Notes under the pieces: generated by a model | The model's database searches: none | What the model was told of the DNA's origin: nothing | What the model saw: the letters and a program-made list of their open reading frames with translations, nothing else | Made by a program: the position numbers and the translations under genes | Shown here: one piece after another, positions 9,501 to 16,980 of the stretch | Position numbering within the stretch: position 1 is the stretch's first letter | Layout of the letters: each line of letters opens with the position of its first letter | Source of the DNA: Gemmatimonadales bacterium | GTDB taxonomy: Bacteria; Gemmatimonadota; Gemmatimonadetes; Gemmatimonadales; GWC2-71-9 | Direction of reading: 5' to 3' | Length of the DNA: 64,000 bases | NCBI GenBank assembly: GCA_020633775.1 | Contig: JACKDA010000003.1 | Coordinates: forward strand, 95,802-159,801

Positions 9501-10181
9501 ATGCCTGCCGACCAGCCGCCGGCCGTCGTCCTCCTCTCGGGCGGGATGGACTCCGCGACGACGCTCGCCATCGCCCGGGAGGCCGGGTTTGCGGCGCACG
9601 CGCTGTCCTTCCGGTACGGCCAGCGCCATGCCGTGGAGCTCGCGGCGGCGCACACCGTGGCGAGCACCCTCGGCGCGGCATCCCATCGCATCGTGACGAT
9701 CGACCTCGGGCAGTTCGGCGGGTCCGCCCTGACGGCCGACCTCGCGGTGCCCAAGGATCGCCCACCCGCGGAGCTCGCCGACGGCGTCCCGGTGACCTAC
9801 GTGCCCGCCCGCAACACCATCTTCCTCGCCTTCGCCCTCGCCCATGCCGAGGTGCTCGGCGCACGGGACATCTTCATCGGGGTCACCGCGGTGGACTACT
9901 CCGGCTACCCCGATTGCCGGCCGGAGTTCATCCGGGCGTTCGAGACCGCGGGACGGCTGGGGACCCGGCTCGCCGGGCTCACCATCCACGCCCCCCTGAT
10001 CGACCTCGGCAAGGACGCCATCATCGCGCGGGGACTCGCATTGGGGGTCGACTACGGCGTGACCCGCAGCTGCTACGACCCCGACGCGGCCGGCGCCGCC
10101 TGCGGCCGGTGCGACGCCTGCCAGCTCCGCCTCGCGGGGTTCCGGCGACTCGGCCTCGAGGATCCCGCGCCGTACGGCTGA
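9501..10181 (+). CDS. queC: QueC, 7-cyano-7-deazaguanine synthase
   Basis: ATP-dependent enzyme that converts 7-carboxy-7-deazaguanine to preQ0 with ammonia, on the path to queuosine in tRNA or to 7-deazaguanine DNA modification. The 226-residue protein has the PP-loop LLSGGMDSATTL near the N-terminus, the family motifs SFRYGQRHAVE, PVTYVPARNTIFL and GVTAVDYSGYPDCRPEF, and the C-terminal zinc site with cysteines in RSCYDP and ACGRCDACQLR. The start lacks a ribosome site but has a TANNNT box 6 bases upstream. queE follows after 14 bases; queD and queF are not in this window. Confidence 0.96.
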   Translation: MPADQPPAVVLLSGGMDSATTLAIAREAGFAAHALSFRYGQRHAVELAAAHTVASTLGAASHRIVTIDLGQFGGSALTADLAVPKDRPPAELADGVPVTYVPARNTIFLAFALAHAEVLGARDIFIGVTAVDYSGYPDCRPEFIRAFETAGRLGTRLAGLTIHAPLIDLGKDAIIARGLALGVDYGVTRSCYDPDAAGAACGRCDACQLRLAGFRRLGLEDPAPYG

Positions 10182-10183
10182 GC

Positions 10184-10189
10184 TATCTT
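10184..10189 (+). promoter_or_regulatory. TATCTT box 6 bases before the queE ATG
   Basis: TATCTT followed by 6 bases and the queE ATG repeats the arrangement seen at queC, thrA and the fused kinase gene. No -35 is visible, so it may add to read-through from queC. Confidence 0.35.
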
Positions 10190-10195
10190 TCGGGG

Positions 10196-10834
10196 ATGGC
10201 GGCCTACTCCGTGAAGTCCTGCTTCTTCACCCTGCAGGGGGAGGGACGGCAGGCCGGGCGGGCCGCGGTGTTCCTGCGTTTCGCGGGCTGCAACCTGTGG
10301 AGCGGCCGCGAGGCGGATCGCGCCGCCGCGACCTGCCGATTCTGCGACACCGACTTCGTCGGCACCGACGGCGAGGGCGGGGGCCGCTTCCCGACCGCCA
10401 CCGAGCTGGCGCGTCACGTCGCCGAGCGGTGGCCGGCCGGAACGGCGGGGCGACGCTACGTGGTGTGCACCGGCGGCGAGCCGACCCTGCAGCTCGACAC
10501 CGAGCTGGTCGATGCGCTGCACGCGGAAGGGTTCGAGGTGGCGATCGAGACCAACGGCACGCGGGCGGTGCCCGCGGGGGTCGACTGGATCTGTGTCTCG
10601 CCCAAGGCGGGCACCGAGCTCGTCCAGCGCGCGGGCGACGAACTCAAGCTGGTGTACCCGCAGCCCGAGGCGCCGCCCGCGGCGTTCGAGGCGCTGCCGT
10701 TCGACCACCTGCTCCTCCAGCCGATGGACGGGCCCGATGCGGCGGCGAATGTCGCCGCGACGGTGGCATACTGCCTCGCCCATCCCCAGTGGGGACTCTC
10801 GTTGCAGCTCCACAAGTCGCTCGGCATACCCTGA
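10196..10834 (+). CDS. queE: QueE, 7-carboxy-7-deazaguanine synthase (radical SAM)
   Basis: Radical SAM enzyme that rearranges 6-carboxytetrahydropterin to 7-carboxy-7-deazaguanine, the substrate of QueC. The 212-residue protein begins YSVKSCFFTLQGEG. Its cluster cysteines are spaced CX14CX2C (CNLW, then CRFCDTDF) instead of the standard CX3CX2C, a known QueE variant found for example in Burkholderia. Later motifs VVCTGGEPTLQLD and IETNGTR are typical. The start is set by the conserved N-terminus and the TATCTT box; no Shine-Dalgarno site is present. Confidence 0.95.
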   Translation: MAAYSVKSCFFTLQGEGRQAGRAAVFLRFAGCNLWSGREADRAAATCRFCDTDFVGTDGEGGGRFPTATELARHVAERWPAGTAGRRYVVCTGGEPTLQLDTELVDALHAEGFEVAIETNGTRAVPAGVDWICVSPKAGTELVQRAGDELKLVYPQPEAPPAAFEALPFDHLLLQPMDGPDAAANVAATVAYCLAHPQWGLSLQLHKSLGIP

Positions 10835-10841
10835 GGCCGCC

Positions 10842-11447
10842 ATGCACGGTTACAGCGACCGGATCCACCACGCCCTCACCTACCTGGCGAAGCACTACCA
10901 CCCGCGTGCCCCGACCCAGGCGCCCCTGCCGTTCGTCGCGCACCCCTCGAACGTGGCCCTGATCCTCGCGCGCCACGGCGCCGACGAGACGACGATCGTC
11001 GCCTCCATCCTCCACCACCTGCTCGAGATCGCCCCGGCCACCGAGCGCCCGGGGGTTGAGGCGAAGCTGCGCGACAAGTTCGGCCCGGTGGTCATCGGCG
11101 TGGCCTGTGATGCGGCCGCGGCCCGGGTCGATCACTTCGGCGAGCCACTCGCCTGGCGGCACCGCAAGCGCGAGGTGCTCCGGCAACTCGCGACCATCGA
11201 GCCGCGCGCGCTCGACATCCGGTGCGCCGACGAGATCCACGAGTGCGGGTCCGCGATCTCGATCGCGGGCCGCCTCGGTGCGGAATACCTCGAGCCCCAC
11301 GGGCTCGGCACCGGTCGTGAGCAGGCGGCGTGGTATGACGACCTGCGGCAGGCGCTCGTGCGTCGGGTCGATTGGCCCTCGCACGGCCTCCTGCGCGAAC
11401 TCGACGACCACGCGCGCGAGTTGTGCCGACTCGCCGACCTGCGCTGA
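10842..11447 (+). CDS. RelA/SpoT-type HD-domain protein with altered metal motif
   Basis: A 201-residue protein resembling the hydrolase half of SpoT and MESH1 enzymes, which remove the 3'-pyrophosphate of (p)ppGpp. Matching stretches are PFVAHPSNVALIL (family: YIxHPxxVAxIL) and IRCADEIHECGSA (family: KLADRLHNMxT). The central motif reads SILHHLLEI where active enzymes have ALLHDVVED, so the HD aspartate and the next acidic pair are lost. It may bind rather than hydrolyse nucleotides, or use a different site. GAGG lies 5 bases before the ATG; the gene follows queE by 7 bases and precedes the fused kinase. Confidence 0.65.
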   Translation: MHGYSDRIHHALTYLAKHYHPRAPTQAPLPFVAHPSNVALILARHGADETTIVASILHHLLEIAPATERPGVEAKLRDKFGPVVIGVACDAAAARVDHFGEPLAWRHRKREVLRQLATIEPRALDIRCADEIHECGSAISIAGRLGAEYLEPHGLGTGREQAAWYDDLRQALVRRVDWPSHGLLRELDDHARELCRLADLR

Positions 11448-11449
11448 CC

Positions 11450-11455
11450 TATCTT
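11450..11455 (+). promoter_or_regulatory. TATCTT box 6 bases before the fused-kinase ATG
   Basis: TATCTT, 6 bases, ATG; no Shine-Dalgarno site. Same geometry as queE. No -35 match at 16-18 bases. Confidence 0.4.
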
Positions 11456-11461
11456 CCCCTG

Positions 11462-13210
11462 ATGACGACCACCCCAGCCGACCCCGAGGTCGTCGCCCGC
11501 GTCGAACGCCTCCTCGGCGGCCGGTTCCGCCTCGACCAGACGGTCGCGGTCTCGCAGGAGCGCATCCTCTTCCAGGCCTGGGACCTCCTGGTGCGCCGGA
11601 CCGTCTCGCTCCGGGTGAACACCGGCGACGATCCGGCGCTCCGCCGCTGGTTCCTGAAGGAGTGCGAGGCCCTCGCCCGACTCGACCATCCGGCCATCCG
11701 CCACATCTACGAGGCCGGGGTCATCGACACCATCGCCTACCGGGTCGGCAACTGGATCCTCGGTGAATCGCTGGAGGAGGCGATCCTCCGCGGCCCGCGG
11801 CCCGTCCCGGCGGTGCACGTCCTCGCCCGCGACCTCCTCACCGCACTGGAGCACGCGCACGCCCACGGCATCGTGGTCCGCCGCATCGTCCCGGCCTCGC
11901 TCCTCCTCACCTCGACCGGGCGCGGGACCGTGACCGACCTGCGGTTCTGCAACCTCACGCTCCCCGAGATCCCGCCGACCGAGGTCCCCACCGGACTGGA
12001 GTACCTCGCCCCGGAGGTCCGCGAGGGCCAATCGGGCGACCCCGCGAGCGACATCTACACCGCCGCGGCGATCCTCTACTTCGCCGTCACCGCGACGCGC
12101 CCGCCGCTGGACCCGACCGCGCTCGTCCCGCCCACGAAGATCCGTGCGGTGGTCCCCGCCGCGCTCGAGCGGGTGATCCTCCGCGCGATGCTGCCCGCGC
12201 CGGAACAGCGCTACCTCACCGCGGCGGAGATGCTGGAACAGTTCACCAGCGATGCGGGCGAGTTCGAGTCCCCGCAGGTCGGGCTGCCGATGCTGGCGGT
12301 GCCGCACGACGACGGGCGCCACTGGGAGGCCCGGCTGCGCCGGGCCCTCGGCGATGACTACGAGCTGCTCGACACCCTGGGGGAGGGCGGCTTCGGACGC
12401 GTCTACCGGGTGCGCGACCTCCACCTCGAACGCGAGGTGGCGCTCAAGATCCTCCACCCGCACCTCACCGCCGACGTCACCGTCGTCGAGCGCTTCCGCC
12501 GCGAGGCCCAGCTCGCGGCGCGCCTCAATCACGGCAACATCGTCAACATCTACGACATCTCCGGCCGCTCGGGGCTGCTCTGGTACACGATGGAGATCGT
12601 GCACGGGCCCAACATCGCCCAGCTTGTCGAGCGCGACGGGCCCCTCGCGGTCGACCAGGTCCTCCGGCTGCTGCGCGAGGCGCTCTCGGCCCTCGGGCAC
12701 GCCCACGCCCTCGGCCTGGTCCACCGTGACATCAAGCCGGAGAACATGCTCCTCGAGCGCGACGGGTCGCTGCGGATCACCGACTTCGGGCTGGCCCTCG
12801 CCCTCCGTGGCGAGGGGCGCTTCGGCGGCGCGACCTCGCAGAGCGGCACGCCGCAGTTCGCCTCGCCCGAGCAGCTCCTCGGCGAGCAGGTGGACCAGCG
12901 CACCGACCTCTACTCGCTGAGCGCGGTCGCGTGCTACGCCCTGCTGGGGCGGGTCCCCTTCCCCGGCCGCACCCCGGAACAGGTCCTCGCCAAGCAGACG
13001 AGCGACATCGTCCCCGACCTCACCGAGGAACGCCCCGACGTCAGCGAGGCACTCTCGGCCGTGCTGGGACGCGCGCTCCGCAACAACGTCAATGCGCGCT
13101 GGGCCTCCGCGGGGGAGTTCCGCAGTGCCCTCGAGGAGGCGGTCCAGAAGGCGCTCCGCCGCCGCGGGGGCGAGCTGGCGCGCCTCGCGGCGCGGCTCCT
13201 CGGGGCCTGA
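11462..13210 (+). CDS. pseudokinase - Ser/Thr kinase tandem fusion (cytoplasmic)
   Basis: 582 residues with two kinase folds. The C-terminal domain (about 300-560) is intact: LGEGGFGRVYRV, VALKIL, HRDIKPENML, DFGLAL and the GTPQFASPEQ loop. The N-terminal domain (about 20-265) keeps the fold (ALARLDHPAIRHIYEAG, YLAPEVREG, ASDIYTAAAILYFAVT) but has lost catalytic residues: no glycine loop, VSLRV where VALKI has the ATP lysine, VRRIVPAS in place of HRDLKPEN, and DLRF in place of DFG. It is therefore a predicted pseudokinase that may regulate the fused kinase. There is no membrane segment, unlike most kinases of this type. The start follows a TATCTT box without a ribosome site. Confidence 0.88.
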   Translation: MTTTPADPEVVARVERLLGGRFRLDQTVAVSQERILFQAWDLLVRRTVSLRVNTGDDPALRRWFLKECEALARLDHPAIRHIYEAGVIDTIAYRVGNWILGESLEEAILRGPRPVPAVHVLARDLLTALEHAHAHGIVVRRIVPASLLLTSTGRGTVTDLRFCNLTLPEIPPTEVPTGLEYLAPEVREGQSGDPASDIYTAAAILYFAVTATRPPLDPTALVPPTKIRAVVPAALERVILRAMLPAPEQRYLTAAEMLEQFTSDAGEFESPQVGLPMLAVPHDDGRHWEARLRRALGDDYELLDTLGEGGFGRVYRVRDLHLEREVALKILHPHLTADVTVVERFRREAQLAARLNHGNIVNIYDISGRSGLLWYTMEIVHGPNIAQLVERDGPLAVDQVLRLLREALSALGHAHALGLVHRDIKPENMLLERDGSLRITDFGLALALRGEGRFGGATSQSGTPQFASPEQLLGEQVDQRTDLYSLSAVACYALLGRVPFPGRTPEQVLAKQTSDIVPDLTEERPDVSEALSAVLGRALRNNVNARWASAGEFRSALEEAVQKALRRRGGELARLAARLLGA

Positions 13211-13228
13211 GCCCCGGGCCAATCCTGC

Positions 13229-13259
13229 TTGACAGCCCCGGTCGCCGCCGCGAAATTAT
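13229..13259 (+). promoter_or_regulatory. promoter of the cold-shock gene
   Basis: A perfect TTGACA (13229-13234) is followed after 18 bases by AAATTAT (13253-13259), the only AT-rich stretch in this GC-rich gap. Transcription would begin near 13266, giving a leader of about 150 bases, as is usual for cold-shock genes. Confidence 0.65.
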
Positions 13260-13418
13260 CGACGCCGTGGCCCCGCGCGCGGACTTCTCCCTCCACATGG
13301 TGATGACCACGCACGGGCCGGGGCACCGGGCGCGCCGACGGGACTGGCCCGACGGCCCGCCGCACCCGCACCGCCCTCGGGCGGCGTGGGAGGGCCACAC
13401 CAATCAGGAGTCGCAGCA

Positions 13419-13628
13419 ATGGCACGTACCACCGGCACCGTGAAGTGGTTCAACGACGCGAAGGGGTTCGGCTTCATCACCCCCGAGGGCGGCGACAAGG
13501 ACTGCTTCGTCCATCACAGCGCGATCACCATGGAGGGGTTCCGTACCCTCGCCGAGGGTGACCGCGTCGAGTTCGACATCGTGCAGGGTGCCAAGGGCCC
13601 CGCGGCGGAGAACGTCACCAAGGCCTGA
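13419..13628 (+). CDS. cold-shock domain protein (CspA family)
   Basis: 69-residue single OB-fold RNA chaperone. RNP1 is KGFGFITPE and RNP2 is CFVHHSAI, preceded by TGTVKWFNDAKGF; the FVH core is conserved. It probably melts RNA structure during cold or growth transitions. The ATG at 13419 is preceded by CAGGAG at 8 bases; an in-frame ATG at 13386 would add 11 unconserved residues. It has its own promoter and a strong terminator immediately downstream, so it is monocistronic. Confidence 0.96.
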   Translation: MARTTGTVKWFNDAKGFGFITPEGGDKDCFVHHSAITMEGFRTLAEGDRVEFDIVQGAKGPAAENVTKA

Positions 13629-13649
13629 GTCCAGACCGGCAGCACCAGA

Positions 13650-13686
13650 ACGGCCCCCCCGATGCCTGCATCGGGGGGGCCGTTTG
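13650..13686 (+). terminator. terminator between the cold-shock gene and infA
   Basis: Perfect 16-bp inverted repeat (13650-13665 with 13668-13683) around a 2-base centre, containing seven consecutive C and seven G, followed by a short T run. It ends the cold-shock transcript and, read on the other strand, could serve the convergent infA. Confidence 0.8.
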
Positions 13687-13709
13687 CCGTCCGGACGCCG
13701 GGCGGAGCG

Positions 13710-13928
13710 CTACTTGTGGCGGTACACGACCCGGCCGCGGGTCAGGTCGTACGGGGAGAGGACGACGCTGACGCGATCGCCCTCGAGCACGCGGATCTTG
13801 AACTTCGACATCTTCCCCGCGGCATACGCCAGGATGGTGTGCCCGTTGTCGAGCAGCACCCGGTAGTTGCGATCCGGGAGCACCTCCTGGACCACTCCCT
13901 CCATCTCGATCCCGTCTTCCTTCGCCAT
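13710..13928 (-). CDS. infA: translation initiation factor IF-1
   Basis: 72-residue OB-fold protein that occupies the A site of the 30S subunit during initiation. It has the standard sequence MAKEDGIEMEG, the core GHTILAYAAGKMSKFKIRVL, and the ending YDLTRGRVVYRHK. The length is exactly typical. GGAG lies 5 bases before the ATG. It stands alone here rather than in the ribosomal protein operon where infA often sits; the next gene on the same strand ends 98 bases upstream. Confidence 0.98.
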   Translation of the reverse strand: MAKEDGIEMEGVVQEVLPDRNYRVLLDNGHTILAYAAGKMSKFKIRVLEGDRVSVVLSPYDLTRGRVVYRHK

Positions 13929-14026
13929 CCACGCTCCATCGTCAGGTCAGGCCGGACGGGCCGGACGGCCCGTCGTGACGGCTGGCAATCTGGCCGCCCG
14001 GGCCACCCGGCGCAACACGAGCGCCC

Positions 14027-15742
14027 TCAGCCGACCCCGGCGAGCGAGCCCCGCAGCACCTCCATCTCCTCCTCCACCATCGTCACCAGCTCCCCCAGCA
14101 ACCCTGCCTCGAACGAGAGCTCGACCCCCGCCGCCCGGTACAACTCGGGCAGCGGTCTGGTCGCCCCGAGGGCGAGGAACCGACGGTACGCCGCCACCGC
14201 CCCCTCGGGGTCCCGCCGGGCGTTGCGCCACACCTGCAGCGCCCCGATCTGGGCGATGCCGTACTCGATGTAGTAGAACGGATAGAGGAAGATGTGCAGC
14301 TGGCGGTACCATCGGGCGACCCGCTCCGCCTCGAGGCCGGTCCAGTCCACGCCCCGCTCGAACCGCTCGCGGAACCGGAGCCAGGCGGCGTCGCGCGCGG
14401 CGGCATCGCGACCCGCGGGGTCGGTGTAGATCCATGACTGGAAGGCGTCGACCGAGGCGATGTGCGCGAGGGCGACCAGCAGGTCCTCCAGGTGCTCGAG
14501 GCGCGCGGCGACCGCGTCGGGCGCCTCGTAGTACCCCGTCGGCCGGGCGAGGTGCGGACCGGCCAGCAGCTCCATCGACATCGACGCCAGCTCGGCCGAC
14601 TCCGCCCCCGGGTGCCGCTGCCAGATGAGGGGACGCGCGTGCGACGCGAAGGCGTGGAAGCAGTGCCCCGCCTCGTGCAGCAGCGTCATCACGTCCTCGG
14701 CCACGCCGGCGGCGTTCATGAACACGAACGGCCTGCCCCGCGCATGGAGGGTGTCGCAGTATCCCCCGGGCGCCTTGCCGGGACGCGCCTCCAGGTCGAG
14801 CAGCCCCTCGGTCATCATGGTGCGGAACTGGCCGCCGAGGGTCGGGTCGATCCGTTCGAAGATCGCCGCGGCCCGTTCCTCGAGGTCGGCGATGTCGCGG
14901 TACGGTGCGGTCGCCTCGCGCTGCCGCGGGTCCACTGCGGTGTCCCACGGCCGGAGCGCGGCCAGCTCGAGCCGTTCACGGCGATGCGCCATGACCCGCT
15001 CCACCGCCGGCACCACCGTCGCCTCGATCGCGTCGTGCAGCCGCTCGGTGTCGGCCGGGGTGTACTCGAAGCGTCCCTTCGCGACGAAGGTGTAGTCGCG
15101 GAAGTCGGCGAAGCCGGCGTTGCGTGCCATCTCGCCGCGCAGCTCGACCATCCGGTCGAAGAGGCCGGCGAGTTCGTCCCGGGCTTCCACGTAGGGGGCG
15201 ACCCCCGCCCGCCACGCCGCCTCGCGCACGCCGCGGTCCGCGACCTTGAGGAACGGGGCGAGCCGCGGCAGCGGCACCCGATCGCCCTGCCACTCGGCCG
15301 TCATCCCCCCGGTCACCTGCTGGTACCGCGCCGCGAGTCCTTCGGCCTCCGCGGTGAGCGGCACGTTCGCCTCGCGGAAGAGCTCGATCGCCGTGCGGAA
15401 CCGGCGCAGCGCCGTCTGCAGGTCGTCGCGGTCGGTCCCGATCGCGACGAACCGCTTCGCGAGCGCCACCTCCTTCTCCTCGAGCTGCGGCAGGATCTCG
15501 GTGGAGAAGCGGAGGTGCGCCGCCTCCTTCGCCTTGTCGGTCGTGTCGGAGGTGTAGGCGATCATCGCGAGCGAGGCGGCCTCGGTCACCAGCTCGTCGA
15601 GCCGCGACCAGGCCGCCAGCCAGTCGTCACGGGTGGCGGCGGTGAGCTCGGCGCCCGCGAGGTCATCGTACCAGGCGGCGATCTCTGGCCAGGATGCCTC
15701 GGCGAGGCCAGCGCTTGTCGGGGGCAGGGGGGTCTGGAACAT
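14027..15742 (-). CDS. M3 family metallopeptidase (oligoendopeptidase F-like)
   Basis: 571-residue cytoplasmic zinc peptidase that cleaves short peptides. The catalytic motif is LLHEAGHCFHAF, with the downstream zinc ligand region in SAELASMSMELLAGPHL; the N-terminal half is helical, as in thimet/PepF enzymes. There is no signal peptide. The ATG at 15742 has no Shine-Dalgarno site but has TATCAT ending 6 bases upstream. The large upstream in-frame extension seen in this frame overlaps the MFS gene and is not conserved. The MFS gene ends 26 bases upstream on the same strand. Confidence 0.9.
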   Translation of the reverse strand: MFQTPLPPTSAGLAEASWPEIAAWYDDLAGAELTAATRDDWLAAWSRLDELVTEAASLAMIAYTSDTTDKAKEAAHLRFSTEILPQLEEKEVALAKRFVAIGTDRDDLQTALRRFRTAIELFREANVPLTAEAEGLAARYQQVTGGMTAEWQGDRVPLPRLAPFLKVADRGVREAAWRAGVAPYVEARDELAGLFDRMVELRGEMARNAGFADFRDYTFVAKGRFEYTPADTERLHDAIEATVVPAVERVMAHRRERLELAALRPWDTAVDPRQREATAPYRDIADLEERAAAIFERIDPTLGGQFRTMMTEGLLDLEARPGKAPGGYCDTLHARGRPFVFMNAAGVAEDVMTLLHEAGHCFHAFASHARPLIWQRHPGAESAELASMSMELLAGPHLARPTGYYEAPDAVAARLEHLEDLLVALAHIASVDAFQSWIYTDPAGRDAAARDAAWLRFRERFERGVDWTGLEAERVARWYRQLHIFLYPFYYIEYGIAQIGALQVWRNARRDPEGAVAAYRRFLALGATRPLPELYRAAGVELSFEAGLLGELVTMVEEEMEVLRGSLAGVG

Positions 15743-15748
15743 CGCCGG

Positions 15749-15754
15749 ATGATA
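15749..15754 (-). promoter_or_regulatory. TATCAT box 6 bases before the M3 peptidase ATG
   Basis: TATCAT on the minus strand, then 6 bases, then ATG; no ribosome site. The hexamer at 17 bases is GTGCCG, a poor -35. Confidence 0.4.
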
Positions 15755-15768
15755 ACGCGGCCGCCGGG

Positions 15769-16980
15769 TCACGGCACCGGGGCCGGTCGCGGCGCCGGCC
15801 GGACATGCCGGAAGGCGACGTATCCGACCCCGGCCACCACGCAGCCACTGAGCAGGAAGGGGGCATCCACCCCCAGCCGCTGGAACGCGATCGTCCCCAC
15901 GATCGGCGCCACCACCCGCGACAGCCCGGCGAACGTCTGCGCCACCCCCATGGTGGTGCCGAGCTCGCCCTGGGTCGCCGCCTCCGACAGGAGCGACGTG
16001 GTCGCCGGGAAGAGGAGCGCCGTCCCGATCGGGACCAGCGGGATGATCGCGGCCAGCACCCAGACGGTCGGTGCCGCCGGATAGAGCAGCAGCCCGATGG
16101 CAAGCAGGACCGTGCCAAGGCGCATCGCCCCCACCTCGCCCAGCCGCTCGATGGCGGGGCCGAGGAGGAGCGAGCGCATCACCAGCGAGAGCAGCCCGGT
16201 GTAGACGAAGAAGTAGCCGATCGTCGCGGCAGTGACCTCGAAGCGGGCCTCGAGCCAGAGCGCGAGGACGCTGGTCAGGAGCGAGAACGCCAGCATCCCG
16301 ACGCCGTAGATCCACGTGAGCCGCGCGGCCGGCGCCGAGGGGTGGCGCACGACCTCCCAGGCCGCGTGCCACACCGGGCGCCGGCGCGGCGGCGTGGCAT
16401 CGGCACGCCGCGACTCCGGCAGGAAGCGCCACGCCGCGAGCACGTTCAGCAGGCACAACCCGCTGGCGATCAGCCCGGGTGCCGCGCGGCCGAGGGCCGT
16501 CGCGGCGGAGCCGATGGCGGGCCCCATCATGAACCCGGCCGCCGTGGCTGCGGAGAGCCAGCCCAGCGCGCGCGCCCGGTCGGCGGGCGCCACCGTGTCG
16601 CTGACATAGGCGTGCGCGACCCCGGTCGTCCCGCCCCCGGCCCCCTGCACCACCCGCGACAGGAACAGCAGCCAGAGCGAGTTCGCGAAGCCGAACACCA
16701 GGAAGGCCACGGAGGAGGCGAAGAGCGAGATCAGCAGCACCGGGCGCCGACCGGTGCGATCGGAGAGCCGTCCCCAGAGCGGCGAGGCGACCAGCTGCGC
16801 GATCGAGAACGACGCGATCAGCCAGCCGACCATCTCCGGCGTCGCGTCGAGCTCGAGCGCGTAGAACGGCAGGATCGGCAGCACGATCGCGAAGCCGAGC
16901 ATGTCGATGAACGACACGGCGATCAGCACGGCAAGCTGCCGGAAGGAGTCCCGGCGGCTGGGAATGGGGGGTGCGGTCAC
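15769..16980 (-). CDS. MFS transporter (drug-proton antiporter, DHA1/TetA-like)
   Basis: 403-residue inner-membrane protein with twelve predicted hydrophobic segments. The loop 2-3 signature GRLSDRTGRRPVLL is the MFS hallmark, and the motif FLSRVVQGAGGGTTG in TM4-5 resembles the TetA/DHA1 group of efflux pumps. Substrate is not predictable. The start is the GTG at 16980, which shares GTGA with the stop of the upstream PIG-L gene; no ATG is available before the first membrane helix. It is translated as part of the chain from 19741 down to this gene. Confidence 0.9.
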   Translation of the reverse strand: MTAPPIPSRRDSFRQLAVLIAVSFIDMLGFAIVLPILPFYALELDATPEMVGWLIASFSIAQLVASPLWGRLSDRTGRRPVLLISLFASSVAFLVFGFANSLWLLFLSRVVQGAGGGTTGVAHAYVSDTVAPADRARALGWLSAATAAGFMMGPAIGSAATALGRAAPGLIASGLCLLNVLAAWRFLPESRRADATPPRRRPVWHAAWEVVRHPSAPAARLTWIYGVGMLAFSLLTSVLALWLEARFEVTAATIGYFFVYTGLLSLVMRSLLLGPAIERLGEVGAMRLGTVLLAIGLLLYPAAPTVWVLAAIIPLVPIGTALLFPATTSLLSEAATQGELGTTMGVAQTFAGLSRVVAPIVGTIAFQRLGVDAPFLLSGCVVAGVGYVAFRHVRPAPRPAPVP

